From JADLHS01 sp039806955 (GTDB lineage: Bacteria; Verrucomicrobiota; Verrucomicrobiia; Limisphaerales; JADLHS01): a stretch of DNA of 64,000 bases. Position numbers and translations under genes: made by a program. A model generated the notes under the pieces. It was not told the DNA's origin, did no database searches, and was given only the letters and a program-made list of their open reading frames with translations. This document shows, one piece after another, positions 43,122 through 51,422 of the stretch; position 1 is the first letter of the stretch; the number at the start of each line of letters is the position of its first letter. The stretch covers positions 1 to 64,000 of the forward strand of contig JBDHQI010000025.1 in NCBI GenBank assembly GCA_039806955.1. Direction: 5' to 3'.

Positions 43122-43709
43122 TCAAGCATTCATAACAATGCTCGGGATTGAGTCGCGCTCGGCGATAATAAGCGAATGACCCTCGGTGATCGCCGGCACC
43201 TCGAGCTTCTCAAGCAGCCGCAGAATCACTTTTTCAGGAACCGGACTCAGCCGGCGGTTGTTCAGTTCCAGGTCGTAAGCGGCGGCAGCGGCGCCGTAGA
43301 ATTCATCGAACTGCTGGAGGTAATAGCCCCATTTATTCCGGTTCGAAGCCGGCTCCCAGAAAATCTCCGCCTGTGCCCGGTAAGGTTCCATGCTGCTTTT
43401 CCCATTGAGCGTGTTGGTCATGCGGAAGCCCTTGATGCAGGCCGAAATGATCCGGGTCGCCGGATTGTAGCGCCAGCGCGTGACTTCTGTGATATAGAGC
43501 GTGTAAATCGGATGCTCAGTCGGCGGGATATTGGCCGCCTTGAGCACTTGTTGCTGGAGGCGCAGGTAAATGGCCGGCTCCATACGCCACTTGTAAAAAG
43601 TTGCGTCGCTGATGTTGTGTTTGGCGCACACCGCCTTCACCGGCGTCTCGCCTTCGGCCTCCCGGAGTATCCCGATGATCTGTTCTTCGCGGTATTGGCT
43701 CTTTCTCAT
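43122..43709 (-). pseudogene. IS3-type OrfA N-terminus fused to an unknown domain
   Basis: From the ATG at 43709 the first ~40 residues, MRKSQYREEQIIGILREAEG and NISDATFYKWR, are the helix-turn-helix of IS3-family OrfA. From about MEPAIYLRLQQQVL the sequence no longer matches a transposase: it runs YTLYITEVTRWRYNPATRIIS and LELNNRRLSPVPEKVILRLLEKLEV, an unrecognised domain. No OrfB, frameshift slippery site or terminal repeats were seen. It looks like an IS fragment joined in frame to another gene's 3' part. Confidence 0.65.
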
Positions 43710-43832
43710 AGTTCGGCTGCCTTTCTTTTCGCAGCAGAACTCTTCTTTTGTCACGTCCAGTTTTTCGGGGTCAGGTCACGCGAAATCAAAAATAGCGAAT
43801 GAACCAAGAAGGAAAAAACAAAACAATTTTGA

Positions 43833-44570
43833 GTGAGAGTTCTCCACACAAAGCGTCAATTCTCGGGACTGATGTCTTCATGCAAAAAGATGGCGCGGGA
43901 CCCGCGGGATTGGGAATTGCAGGGGTCAAAAGACCGCACCAATTGGATCACGTTGGACGCGCGCCAAGGCGAAGTTTTTTCCGCCCGCCATCAAACCAAG
44001 ACCTATTGGATTAACAACCCGGGGGCTTATCAAGCCTACCGCCTCTTTATCACGAAACAGGCCGGGGCGGCGGAAAATAATATGCAGGTGTCCGAGTTTT
44101 CGCTGCTGGCGACCAGCGCGAATGGCCAATGGGAGGAAGTCTGTCAGAAACGGGATCCTTTTGTTTATCCCGTTTCCCTCCAAGCCGTGGCGAACGGGGT
44201 CATTGTCTGGGTAAGCGTTGATTGTTTGTGGCGTCTGGACTTGGCGGCAAATCTTTTGAATTGTCAGGAAACCATTGCAAAGAACACTCATTTGCACAAA
44301 GCCAGTTATTCAAAAAACAATGGCAAGTATTTGCTCAGTTGTACTCAAGACGGGAAACCGTTGCTCTATGAGTTTGAACCCGAACGAGGGCTGGCGGCAG
44401 TTCCTACTGGCGCGGGGCTCCATTCTGCCTCGGGGGGCTCAACACCTCGAGCTTTACCACCGGGGGAGCACAATGTACCCAGTCTTTCCCATCAGCAACG
44501 AAAGTTCCGCTTGTCACCGGATGTAGCGCCTCCCAACATGTTGCCGATGTCTGACGTAACGTGGTTTTGA
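43833..44570 (+). pseudogene. Discoidin (F5/8C)-like fragment fused to other sequence
   Basis: 245-residue open frame. Residues about 22-93, RDPRDWELQGSKDRTNWITL, then NNPGAYQAYRLFITKQAGAAE and MQVSEFSLL, match the core of an F5/8 type C (discoidin) carbohydrate-binding domain. No signal peptide or upstream enzymatic domain is present, so the parent secreted enzyme was truncated. The remainder (YSKNNGKYLLSCTQDGKPLLYEFEPE) recalls a beta-propeller blade. The last ~60 residues look random. The GST gene starts 1 base later. Confidence 0.55.
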
Positions 44571-44571
44571 G

Positions 44572-45243
44572 ATGATCGAGTTGATTCAGTTTCCGTGGAG
44601 CCCGTATTGCCTGGTGCAGCGCCACATTCTGCGGTTTGCCGGAGTTCGTTTCAAAACCACCAACCTCAAACGCATTGGCGACCGGTCGCGCATCTGGAAA
44701 CTTACCCAAGCCCGCTATTACGGCGTTCCGATTCTGCGCGATGGATCGCGCGTGGTTTTTGAGACCAGCGAGACTTCCCAGGTCATCGGCAAATATCTGG
44801 ATCGGAAATTCAAACTGAACTTGTTTCCGCGTGAACGTGAAGGCGAGCAGATCATCCTCTGGCAATACCTCGAAGGGGAGATCGAAAGCCTGACGTTCAA
44901 GCTGAACGACATTTACTATCGCGAGTTTGTGGCTCAAGCGGACCAACTTCCGTTTCTTCGTCATAAAGAACGCAAGTTTGGTCGTGGTTGTATAGACACC
45001 TGGCGCGCGCAACGCGCGTCTCTGCGGGCCGAATTGGTGACGAAACTGACGCCGTTCGAGCGCATGGCGGCGCATCGTCCGTTTCTCCTGCGGGACCGCC
45101 CCAGCTTTGTGGACTTCGATCTGCTGGGTCTGATGGACAACTTTTTCTATTCCGGCCACTACACCTGGCCGGCGGCGTTGCCGCAACTGCATCAGTGGTA
45201 CCGCCGGATCACCGCCGCCCGGCTGACTCAATTCGTCACGTGA
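44572..45243 (+). CDS. Glutathione S-transferase-like protein
   Basis: 223 residues. The thioredoxin-like N-terminal domain begins MIELIQFPWSPYCLVQRHIL, with the candidate SPYC site, and continues YYGVPILRDGSRVVFETSETSQVIGKYL (cis-Pro and the ETS glutathione-binding turn). The helical C-terminal domain carries RPSFVDFDLLGLMDNFF. Its stop overlaps the PhoH-family gene start (GTGA), so they are translationally coupled. The substrate is unknown. A cysteine at position 13 resembles omega-class or glutaredoxin-like members. Confidence 0.75.
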   Translation: MIELIQFPWSPYCLVQRHILRFAGVRFKTTNLKRIGDRSRIWKLTQARYYGVPILRDGSRVVFETSETSQVIGKYLDRKFKLNLFPREREGEQIILWQYLEGEIESLTFKLNDIYYREFVAQADQLPFLRHKERKFGRGCIDTWRAQRASLRAELVTKLTPFERMAAHRPFLLRDRPSFVDFDLLGLMDNFFYSGHYTWPAALPQLHQWYRRITAARLTQFVT

Positions 45244-46562
45244 AGAACTACATTCTCGACACCAACGTCCTGCTCCACGATCCGAACTCCTTGCTGAACT
45301 TCCGCGAGCACCACGTTCTGATCCCCATCGAAGTCATCGAGGAAATTGACCGGTTCAAACGCGAGTCCTCGGAACTGGGTCAGAATGCCCGCGCGGTTTC
45401 CCGCCTGCTGGACGCCTATCGCGCCCAGGGCAGTCTGAGCGACGGGGTGAGGCTGCCGACCGGCGGCAAACTGCGCATCGCCGTGCCGAGACGCCGTTTG
45501 ACCAACGGGAATGGGAACGGCAAGACCCCGGGCAATTCCTTGAGCGCGGACAACAAGATTCTCGCCATTGCCCGGACGTTGCAACGGACTGAACCCCGGC
45601 ACAAAACCATTCTGGTCTCGAAAGACATCAACCTGCGCATCAAAGCCGATGCGTTGGGATTGGCCGCCGAGGATTACGAAACGGATCGCGTTCATATCAA
45701 GGACCTGTACACCGGCATGATCCAGATTCAGGTCAGCCCGCAAAAACTGGCGACGTTCCGCGCCCACGGCGAGCTGGAGGTTCACGACGGTAAAATGTAT
45801 TTCCCCAATGAGTACTGCACGTTGGTGGATGAAACCAATCCGAAGAAGTGCGCTTTGACCAAGGTGAACGCCACCGGCGACCGGCTCATTCCGATCCTCG
45901 ACGTGCGGGATGGGGTTTGGGGCATCAAACCGCGGAATCGTGAACAACATTACGCCTTCGACGCGCTGTTGGATGATCGGGTAAAACTCGTCACGCTCAT
46001 GGGCAAAGCCGGCACCGGCAAAACCTTGCTCGCGATGGCCGCCGGTTTGAAACGCACGGTACAGGATCGTGAATTTCGCCGCGTGGTGGTGGCGCGCCCC
46101 ACCATCTCCATGGGCAAGGAGCTTGGTTTTCTGCCGGGTTCACTGGAGGAAAAACTCGCGCCGTGGATGCAGCCGATTCATGACGCGCTCGAAATGTTGA
46201 GCGATCTCAACATGGGACACGACCATCGTCGCAGCGGCGATTTGATGCGCAGTGGCAGCATTGTGGTGGAGGCGTTGAGCTACATCCGCGGCCGCAGCAT
46301 TGCGAACCAGTTCATGATCATTGACGAGGCGCAAAACCTGACGCCGCTGGAGGTCAAGACCATTGTGACCCGCGTCGGCAACGGCACCAAGATCGTCTTC
46401 ACGGGGGATCCGTACCAGATTGACAATCCCTACGTGGACAGTTCCTCGAATGGATTCAACTACATCGTCAGCAAATTCCGTCCGGAATCCGTCGCCGCGC
46501 ACGTCGAACTGCAGAAAGGCGAGCGCTCGGAACTGGCCGAACTGGCCGCGAACCTACTGTAG
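45240..46562 (+). CDS. PIN-PhoH family ATPase/ribonuclease
   Basis: 440 residues from the GTG at 45240 (VKNYILDTNVLLHDPNSLL). An N-terminal PIN ribonuclease domain (DTNVLL, EEIDRFKRESSELG, ADNKILA) is fused to a C-terminal PhoH ATPase domain with Walker A GKAGTGKTLLAMAAG and Walker B FMIIDEAQNLTPLEVKT. This PhoH2-type architecture acts on RNA in stress-related contexts. The frame remains open upstream to 44988, but that part lies inside the GST gene. The start overlaps the GST stop. Confidence 0.9.
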   Translation: MKNYILDTNVLLHDPNSLLNFREHHVLIPIEVIEEIDRFKRESSELGQNARAVSRLLDAYRAQGSLSDGVRLPTGGKLRIAVPRRRLTNGNGNGKTPGNSLSADNKILAIARTLQRTEPRHKTILVSKDINLRIKADALGLAAEDYETDRVHIKDLYTGMIQIQVSPQKLATFRAHGELEVHDGKMYFPNEYCTLVDETNPKKCALTKVNATGDRLIPILDVRDGVWGIKPRNREQHYAFDALLDDRVKLVTLMGKAGTGKTLLAMAAGLKRTVQDREFRRVVVARPTISMGKELGFLPGSLEEKLAPWMQPIHDALEMLSDLNMGHDHRRSGDLMRSGSIVVEALSYIRGRSIANQFMIIDEAQNLTPLEVKTIVTRVGNGTKIVFTGDPYQIDNPYVDSSSNGFNYIVSKFRPESVAAHVELQKGERSELAELAANLL

Positions 46563-46796
46563 CCGTTTGCGGCTGCCACCACACTGTAAACGGTTCACGC
46601 ACCGTCAGCACATCTTCGTCTTGCGCCGCTTTTCGATGATCCCGCGCTTGGGCTTTGCGGGGCCGTCGTCCGGGCGATGCCCGGCGCGGACAATTCGGGC
46701 GGGCCTTACTTTCCGGGGAGTAATCGCACCGTCCGTATGAAACGCTGAGCAACACTAAATTGTCGCGGCGACCGCTGATTTTGGCAGTATGGGCGT

Positions 46797-47927
46797 GTGA
46801 TCTACCTGGACCACAACGCCACGACGCCCATTGCTCCGGAAGTGCTGGAGGCGATGATGCTCCACCTGACTTCGGAGTGGGGAAATCCGTCCAGCACCTA
46901 CAAGTTTGGAGCAAAGCTGAAGGCAGCAATTGAAACGGCGCGCGAGCAAGTGGCGGAGTTGCTCGGCGCCAACTCGGGAGAAGTGATTTTCACATCCTGC
47001 GCGACGGAGAGCAACAACGCGGCGATCCGTGCTGCGTTGAAGACCAACCCCGGCAAACGCCACATCATCACCTCTGCCGTGGAGCATTCATCCGTGTTGA
47101 ACTACTGCCGGGCGCTCGAAGTGGACGGATACCGCCTCACTTATCTGCCCGTGGACCGCGACGGCCTGCTCAAACTGGCGGACATGGAGAACGCAATCAC
47201 GGATGATACCGCCGTCGTGTCGCTGATGTGGGTGAACAACGAGACGGGCGTATTGTTCCCAGTGAAGGAGATCGCGGACGTTTGCCGTAGCCGGGGCGTG
47301 CTCTTCCACTGCGACGCCGTGCAAGCCGTCGGCAAACTGCCGATCAATCTCCGAGAGTTGCCGGTGGATTATCTTTCACTGACTGGTCACAAGTTTGGCG
47401 CGCCCAAAGGCGTGGGTGCGCTTTACGTGCGTCGCAAAGCGCCGTTTTCACCGCTGATTTATGGCGGGCATCAGGAGCGTAACCGGCGCGGCGGGACGGA
47501 GTGCGTGCCGCTCATTGTGGGACTGGGCAAGGCGGCAGAACTGGCGGGCAAACAATTGCCGCGCTACGAACAGAAAATCCGCCCGCTTCGCGATGCGCTG
47601 GAAGATGGGATACTCAGTTCGATTCCAAACACCGAGTTGAACGGCCACAAATCGCAACGGCTGGCCAACACGACAAACATTACGTTCCACGGGATAGAAT
47701 CCGAAGCTTTGCTCATTCTACTTGATCAAGAAGAAATTTGCGCGTCGTCAGGTTCAGCATGCCTGGCCGATTCCGATGAACCTTCGCACGTCGTCAAAGC
47801 GATGAAGCCAGACTCCGCCGCTTCCCGGCAGATGATTCGCTTTTCGCTCGGTTTGGAGAACACCGCCGCCGAGGCCAAAGCCGCCTTAAACGCCATCGAA
47901 CGCGCGGCCAAAATGCTACGGAGCTGA
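46797..47927 (+). CDS. Cysteine desulfurase (NifS/IscS/DndA-like)
   Basis: 376 residues, PLP-dependent, with a GTG start. The catalytic lysine lies in SLTGHKFGAPKGVGALY. The substrate-binding/persulfide cysteine is in CASSGSACLADSDEPSHVV (short-loop, group I). The HSSVLNY region and the C-terminal RFSLG fit the family. It mobilises sulfur from cysteine for Fe-S clusters, tRNA thiolation or DNA phosphorothioation (DndA/SspA role). No iscU or iscR is adjacent. A dndC gene lies 5.6 kb away in the same island, so a DndA role is a reasonable inference, not proof. Confidence 0.85.
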   Translation: MIYLDHNATTPIAPEVLEAMMLHLTSEWGNPSSTYKFGAKLKAAIETAREQVAELLGANSGEVIFTSCATESNNAAIRAALKTNPGKRHIITSAVEHSSVLNYCRALEVDGYRLTYLPVDRDGLLKLADMENAITDDTAVVSLMWVNNETGVLFPVKEIADVCRSRGVLFHCDAVQAVGKLPINLRELPVDYLSLTGHKFGAPKGVGALYVRRKAPFSPLIYGGHQERNRRGGTECVPLIVGLGKAAELAGKQLPRYEQKIRPLRDALEDGILSSIPNTELNGHKSQRLANTTNITFHGIESEALLILLDQEEICASSGSACLADSDEPSHVVKAMKPDSAASRQMIRFSLGLENTAAEAKAALNAIERAAKMLRS

Positions 47928-47930
47928 GCC

Positions 47931-48403
47931 ATGGAAACTGTTTACATCGAAACCACCATTGTGAGTCTGCTCGTGGCCCGACCCAGCCGCGATCCCATCA
48001 CGGCGGCCCATCAGCAGATCACCCCCGCCTCTGGTGGCAGGAGCGGCGCCCGCGATTTGACTGCGTGACATCGGAGGAAGTGGTGCGCGAAGCGTCTCAA
48101 GGCGACGCTGAAATGATCCGACTGCGGCTGGAGGCGCTGGCTGGCCTGCCCGTTCTGCCCGTAACTGAAGCCGCCCGCGAACTGGCGAAGGAAATCATCC
48201 GGAAGGGATTGCTGCCACCGCCGGCGGTTTCCGATGCCATTCACGCTGCGGTAGCCGCCACCGAAAGCATTGCGACCTTGCTCACTTGGAACTGCCGCCA
48301 TCTGGCCAACCCCGTCATTCTCAGATCGCTCCGGACTTTTATGAGCGCGCACGGCGTCACACTGCCGGAGGTTTGCACCCCCATCGAACTTGGGGCAGAC
48401 TAA
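47931..48403 (+). pseudogene. PIN-domain toxin, frameshifted
   Basis: From the ATG at 47931: METVYIETTIVSLLVARPSR and DPITAAHQQIT, the N-terminus of a PIN toxin. Then two extra C in a C-run at about 48022-48026 shift the frame, and the first frame stops at about 48067. In another frame the protein continues LWWQERRPRFDCVTSEEVV, then REASQGDAEMIR, LAKEIIRKGLLPPPAVSDAIH and LLTWNCRHLAN to 48403. Removing two bases restores a full-length toxin. It starts 3 bases after the desulfurase stop and is followed by its antitoxin-like gene. Confidence 0.8.
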
Positions 48404-48407
48404 GACC

Positions 48408-48656
48408 ATGAAAGCAGACCCCATTTTGCAGGAAGTTTGGGACATCAAGGACCGGCTGGCAGCCGAAGCCGGTTACGATGTGGATCGCTTCTTTGATCAG
48501 CTCAAGGAGTGGACCGCCAAACATCCTCCCACCGGCCCGGTGGTCCGCAACGCCGAGGAACTGCGGCAACTCATCGCCGAACAAGAACGCCAGCGGGCCG
48601 CGCAAAAAGCCATGGCGCTCAATGAAGAGCCGTCAAAGTCGGGGCAGCCTGAATGA
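48408..48656 (+). CDS. Antitoxin-like partner of PIN toxin
   Basis: 82 residues from the ATG at 48408: MKADPILQEVWDIKDRLAAE, GYDVDRFFDQLKEWTAKHPP and a C-terminal helix rich in Glu/Gln. Similar small proteins accompany PIN toxins of this type (from memory). It starts just after the toxin stop. The order toxin then antitoxin is the less common arrangement. Confidence 0.65.
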   Translation: MKADPILQEVWDIKDRLAAEAGYDVDRFFDQLKEWTAKHPPTGPVVRNAEELRQLIAEQERQRAAQKAMALNEEPSKSGQPE

Positions 48657-48687
48657 CCATTTGTGCCACGTCGTGACCGTTCCGGAG

Positions 48688-48720
48688 GTGAACCGCGAAA
48701 CACGCGAACCACGCGAAAAC
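48688..48720 (+). repeat. GAACCGCGAAACAC dispersed repeat, copy 2
   Basis: GTGAACCGCGAAACACGCG and following CGAA-CACGCGAAAA units match, with a few differences, the minus-strand copy at 350-381. It lies in the intergenic space between the antitoxin and the convergent HerA remnant. Confidence 0.55.
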
Positions 48721-48760
48721 AAGCGGCCCGATAGCGTATTTCGTACATTTCACGGTTCAG

Positions 48761-49438
48761 CTATTTGCCTCTATCCTTCCAAAACTGCCGGGCCGGACCG
48801 GTGGTTTGCAGCTTGCCGCGATGGCAGAGCGCGGCTTCGGCCTTCTTGAACTCGCGCGTGATCACGCTGCCGAGGACGTTTTTTTGGTCCGCCGGACTCA
48901 GCGTTTGCGGCGAGAAGTGGACGCCGCACTCGGCGAGTTGAGCGAAGTTGGTTTCATTCGTGCCTTGCGTGAGGAACTTGTCGGCGGCCTGCGACGCGAG
49001 CCAGACCGGGAAGCCCCACGACCGGCCCTGCCGCGCAAGCGAACTGAGTAGCCCGGCTTTATTCTCCTTCGGCAACAGCAAATGCGCCTCGTCCACAAAC
49101 AGCACCATCTTGAGCGGCTGAATGTCGTTCTTCACCGCAAGTTGCTGGCTTAGTTTCTTGATGAGGAAGTTTAGGATCAGTGCAGCCGCGAGCGCTTTGG
49201 TTTCGCTGTCGTTGCCGAATTCCTTGAAGTCAATCACCAGCGAGCGCCTCACCGCCGGATTCTGGTCACGATAGAGCGGTTTGATGGGCAAGTCCTCCTG
49301 AATCAACCGCACCTAACGCGCGCCGGTTTGCTTCAGGAATTGGGTGCGGGTCTTCCGCTGCTCCGCTCTGTTCGGGTCGTCCTCCAATTCGCCCTTCATG
49401 TCGAAGAACACGAAGCGGACGAGGATGAAGTTGGTCAA
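48761..49438 (-). pseudogene. HerA-like (DndH-type) ATPase, 5'-truncated with in-frame stop
   Basis: The coding frame opens near 49438 with LTNFILVRFVFFDMKGELED, meets an in-frame TAG at 49313-49315, and continues RLIQEDLPIKPLYRD, then VIDFKEFGNDSETKALAAAL, Walker B KMVLFVDEAHLLLP, LARQGRSWGFPVWLASQA and ECGVHFSPQTLSPADQKN to the end. Walker A and the N-terminal half are missing. HerA/FtsK-like ATPases (including DndH/DptH) pump DNA in defence systems. Here it is at the 3' end of the defence gene run and is almost certainly inactive. Confidence 0.8.
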
Positions 49439-50553
49439 ACTTCGAAAACAAAATCCATCTCAAATCGGCAACCTCTGCTTGTGGGCAAAAAATTATTGGC
49501 CTGCCTCCGAACGATCTTTGAACGTTTGGGGCGCGCGACCATTCTTGAACCGGGGAACGCTGTCTTGACTGTCGCCGTAAGTTGATCAGTCATTTCCTGT
49601 TCTGTCATCGCAATTGCCCCCAACCGCACGACCAACTTGGCTGATTTCTTCAGCAAAGGCGCTGCGCCTTTCCACGAGTCGGCAAGGAATTGCCAGTACC
49701 TGCCGGCGGAATTGTGTCTATCATCTTTCGACACTTTGCCGTATGTGGGCTTCGGGTCGCCGCCCAGAAACCAAAGGCGAAGCCATTGATCTTCCTCATA
49801 CCTTGTCACGTTCAGATACGGCGGCGAAGTGACGACAAGCGAAACCTTGCCTTCCAGGCTCGGAAAGTGTCTGGCGACCTTTCTGGAATCCGCGAGCCTC
49901 ACGTTTCCCGTAGCGCAGTCCGTCAAGCCGCTCAACCGATGAGTGGCCTTCTCCTTCAGCATACCGAAAACGTCCCGCTTCTCGGGTAACAGACCTTTGC
50001 GTCGCCAGTAGCGTAAGGAATAATTGGGCTTCAAACAAATCGTTCGCGGCATCTGATTACTGAAGTATGCATCGGAGCGGTCCATCTCGCCATGCAATGA
50101 GCCGAGCACCAACGCGACAATGAAACGATCCGTTCGGCTGTGACTCCAGTTCAAGACCGAGCGCAGAAACAACAACTCCCGGAGAGTGGTCGGGTGAAAT
50201 GCGCGCCTGAAAAACGGCGGTAGCCGTAGGCTCGCTCGCTCACCATTCTCGTGATTCGCCCTCGCGTAGGCGCTTTGTAAGTCAGAAATGCGGCGCAACA
50301 CACTAACCAACGTGGGCCGCTCTGCCTTCGCTCTGGCCACGCAAAATGCGACCGGATTGATGTCAGAACCGGCAGCATTGCGTCCGAGCAGCAGCGATTC
50401 CAAGACGGTTGTGCCACGTCCGCAGAATGGATCAAACACCCAGTCGCCCGGATTGGAGTACACCTCGACCTGCTCTCTCACGAATTCAGCAGGGAACATC
50501 GCGAGGTAAGGGCAAATGGCGTGAAGCGGCAGTCGCTTAAGTTTCATTTCCAT
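49435..50553 (-). CDS. DNA methyltransferase (N4-cytosine/N6-adenine)
   Basis: 372 residues. SAM motif I is DPFCGRGTTVLESLLLGR (about 41-58), and catalytic motif IV is TSPPYLNVTRYEEDQW (about 242-257), so motif I precedes motif IV. The (S/T)SPPY form is common in N4-cytosine and some N6-adenine enzymes. The start overlaps the 3' end of the 290-residue gene by 10 bases, so they are coupled. In this island it may protect DNA or add a second mark next to phosphorothioates. Sequence specificity is unknown. Confidence 0.85.
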   Translation of the reverse strand: MEMKLKRLPLHAICPYLAMFPAEFVREQVEVYSNPGDWVFDPFCGRGTTVLESLLLGRNAAGSDINPVAFCVARAKAERPTLVSVLRRISDLQSAYARANHENGERASLRLPPFFRRAFHPTTLRELLFLRSVLNWSHSRTDRFIVALVLGSLHGEMDRSDAYFSNQMPRTICLKPNYSLRYWRRKGLLPEKRDVFGMLKEKATHRLSGLTDCATGNVRLADSRKVARHFPSLEGKVSLVVTSPPYLNVTRYEEDQWLRLWFLGGDPKPTYGKVSKDDRHNSAGRYWQFLADSWKGAAPLLKKSAKLVVRLGAIAMTEQEMTDQLTATVKTAFPGSRMVARPKRSKIVRRQANNFLPTSRGCRFEMDFVFEV

Positions 50554-51416
50554 ACCGTCTCAAAAATTCGCTCGCACCAACGAACGTTCGTTCGCTTCGT
50601 TACTCTCAAAAACTCGTCGTTCTCGACCCAATGAGCAATGCGACAACGATCAAAGAACAACTTCGCGGCTATCGCGTGAAACTCCCACATCTCCGACGAC
50701 ACGCGGTGCGGAATGAAAAACGTCTTCACGATGGGACTTCGGTCACCGCCCAACCAGCGACTGCAAAACACATCGGGCCGCAGTTCGTTTATCTTGTCAC
50801 CCCAATCCTGCCCCGACGCACAGTGGCCAAACAGAACCAGCTTGCCGATTTGCCTGTCGGGAAAAGGCTTCCATGCAACCAAGTCAAGGCCGTCGTCCTT
50901 GCGGTGCAATACCCTCTTGCCAGACGGGAATCCCCATTCGTTCACCTGCGCACAAACTGTCAGGAGAGCGTCGCCAAAGGCTGCTGGCAGTTCTTTGCGC
51001 GGCGCTCCGAAGCGCAGCGCCTTTCCGCCGATGTAGTTGCTAGCCGCAATGCAGGAAAGTTGCTCGAACATCATCTCATGGTTGATGCCAGCCACACGCT
51101 TCTTCTTGCTGTCGCATACGGACAGCAGCAGGCAGAAAATGTACGGAGTGAACTCTTGCCAGCGGCCTTTCAGCGAGAGCAATGTGCCCGAGAAAGTGAA
51201 GGGATAGTTGTCGCCGGTCGCAACCGTCCGCTTGTTCAGTTCAGTCATCGCCCCGGTGCATAATTCATCAGTGTTGTGCGCCCCGAGTCGGTTCAGGCTG
51301 CGCTGGAGGTCGGCATGACTGGCGTTTCCGTCGGCAGAGTTGAGCGCCAGAATTTCCAACCAGTCGGCGAGGTGGATTGAGTTCGTGAGATCGGATGGCA
51401 GAGGTACGCGTTTCAT
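50544..51416 (-). CDS. Unknown defence-island protein, possible PD-(D/E)XK-like nuclease
   Basis: 290 residues. Residues about 173-206 (KDDGLDLVAWKPF, then GKLVLFGHCASGQDWGDK) have the D-hydrophobic-x-x-W-K and later hydrophobic-x-G-x-C-A-x-G-x-D-W pattern of a PD-(D/E)XK-like core in which the usual ExK is altered to HCA. An acidic residue in MMFEQLSC may complete the site. The last ~60 residues (SRWLGGDRSPIVKTFFIPHR and after) are unlike any family I know. It sits between ParB-like (6-base gap) and methyltransferase (10-base overlap), so it could be the nuclease partner of the methyltransferase. Confidence 0.5.
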   Translation of the reverse strand: MKRVPLPSDLTNSIHLADWLEILALNSADGNASHADLQRSLNRLGAHNTDELCTGAMTELNKRTVATGDNYPFTFSGTLLSLKGRWQEFTPYIFCLLLSVCDSKKKRVAGINHEMMFEQLSCIAASNYIGGKALRFGAPRKELPAAFGDALLTVCAQVNEWGFPSGKRVLHRKDDGLDLVAWKPFPDRQIGKLVLFGHCASGQDWGDKINELRPDVFCSRWLGGDRSPIVKTFFIPHRVSSEMWEFHAIAAKLFFDRCRIAHWVENDEFLRVTKRTNVRWCERIFETVWK

Positions 51417-51422
51417 GGCAGT

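Noticed and set aside
43122..43709. Intact IS3 insertion sequence
   Set aside because: No OrfB, no terminal inverted repeats and OrfA ends after about 40 residues.
44988..45239. Upstream extension of the PhoH-family frame
   Set aside because: Lies inside the GST gene; the PIN domain begins exactly at the GTG at 45240.
46797..47927. Housekeeping IscS in an isc operon
   Set aside because: No iscU, iscA, hscA or ferredoxin follows; the location at the edge of a dndC island is more telling, though a housekeeping role is not excluded.
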